Below are positions 63,701-64,000 of a stretch of DNA of 64,000 bases, in pieces. Position 1 is the first letter of the stretch. Each line of letters starts with the position of its first letter. The notes under the pieces were generated by a model, which saw only the letters and a list, made by a program, of their open reading frames with translations, was not told the DNA's origin and made no database searches. The DNA is from Candolleomyces eurysporus. Its lineage: Eukaryota; Basidiomycota; Agaricomycetes; Agaricales; Psathyrellaceae. The DNA lies in the NCBI GenBank assembly GCA_027579435.1, contig JANBPK010001215.1, positions 20,722 through 84,721 of the forward strand, read 5' to 3'. Made by a program: the position numbers and the translations under genes.

Positions 63701-64000
63701 GTCCAATTATTCACGAATACGAAGTAAGGTCGAGGGAGATCGTGAATGAGGCTGGTGGAAGTAGTAGTCAAAGAGGGCAACCGCAATGTACCGCTCGAGA
63801 TCGGTCCGGGAAGAGCAGGTTCACGTGATGTGCTGTGAAGGGGTCAAGCTGTGAGTAGCGAGGCAGATTGTCCTTGAGGTCGCCGCAGAACCTAACCGCC
63901 GACGACACACCTTGTCACCTGAAATCAGACTAGCACCTGCCTGAGCGCGCCGCCCTCTCTTCCTGCGCTGAGAAGCGTGCGGGGGCATGGATGTAGTGAA
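63701..64000. other. 5' flank of the NLR gene
   Basis: Normal-CpG DNA upstream of the NLR start; presumably its promoter. No motif identified. Confidence 0.4.

Noticed and set aside
1..64000. CRISPR array, rRNA, bacterial operon or plasmid features
   Set aside because: Nothing of the kind is present; introns and gene families are those of a basidiomycete nucleus.

Overview
The window is nuclear DNA of a filamentous basidiomycete, most likely an Agaricomycete. Almost every recognisable gene is cut by short introns (about 50-75 bases, GT..AG, mostly GTRNGT donors). The gene families are typical of that class: an Aae-type unspecific peroxygenase, a GH10 xylanase, two DUF6534 multi-span proteins, F-box/nucleotidyltransferase-like orphan proteins, an SGGTF-plus-ubiquitin-like protein, a NACHT-WD40 NLR and a Helitron. 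All exon models here were built by hand from splice sites and reading-frame phase.

Layout. 1-4571 (minus) is the front part of an autonomous Helitron, with DUF6570-like, Helitron-like N and HUH/Y2 Rep regions; its helicase lies beyond the left edge. 4.7-16 kb is a dense block of fungal orphan genes: a 167-aa protein, a 13-exon protein with a long disordered N-terminus, a 299-aa charged protein, two nucleotidyltransferase-fold paralogues, a roughly 180-aa protein and a small dsRNA-binding-like protein. 16-28 kb holds one good gene, the peroxygenase at 19.9-21.3 kb, in long gene-poor DNA. 28-47 kb holds two DUF6534 genes, the xylanase (with an apparent 2-nt microexon), a secreted 225-aa protein, a damaged ubiquitin-like-domain gene and a short tandem repeat. 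40.8-42.3 kb and 50.9-52.2 kb are diverged copies of one locus. 52.8-53.6 kb encodes a secreted 210-aa protein. 54.95-61.56 kb is almost without CpG and contains the 3' half of a large NLR gene (58.5-63.7 kb), whose 5' half has normal CpG content.

The genes do not form an operon or an evident biosynthetic cluster. The functional themes are secreted wood/litter enzymes (peroxygenase, xylanase), non-self recognition or cell death (NLR), and mobile DNA.

A technical pattern runs through the window. Eight of eleven single Ns directly precede homopolymers, and every frame break I found in an otherwise good gene is repaired by removing one base from a homopolymer or an N. Apparent pseudogenes here should therefore be read with caution.
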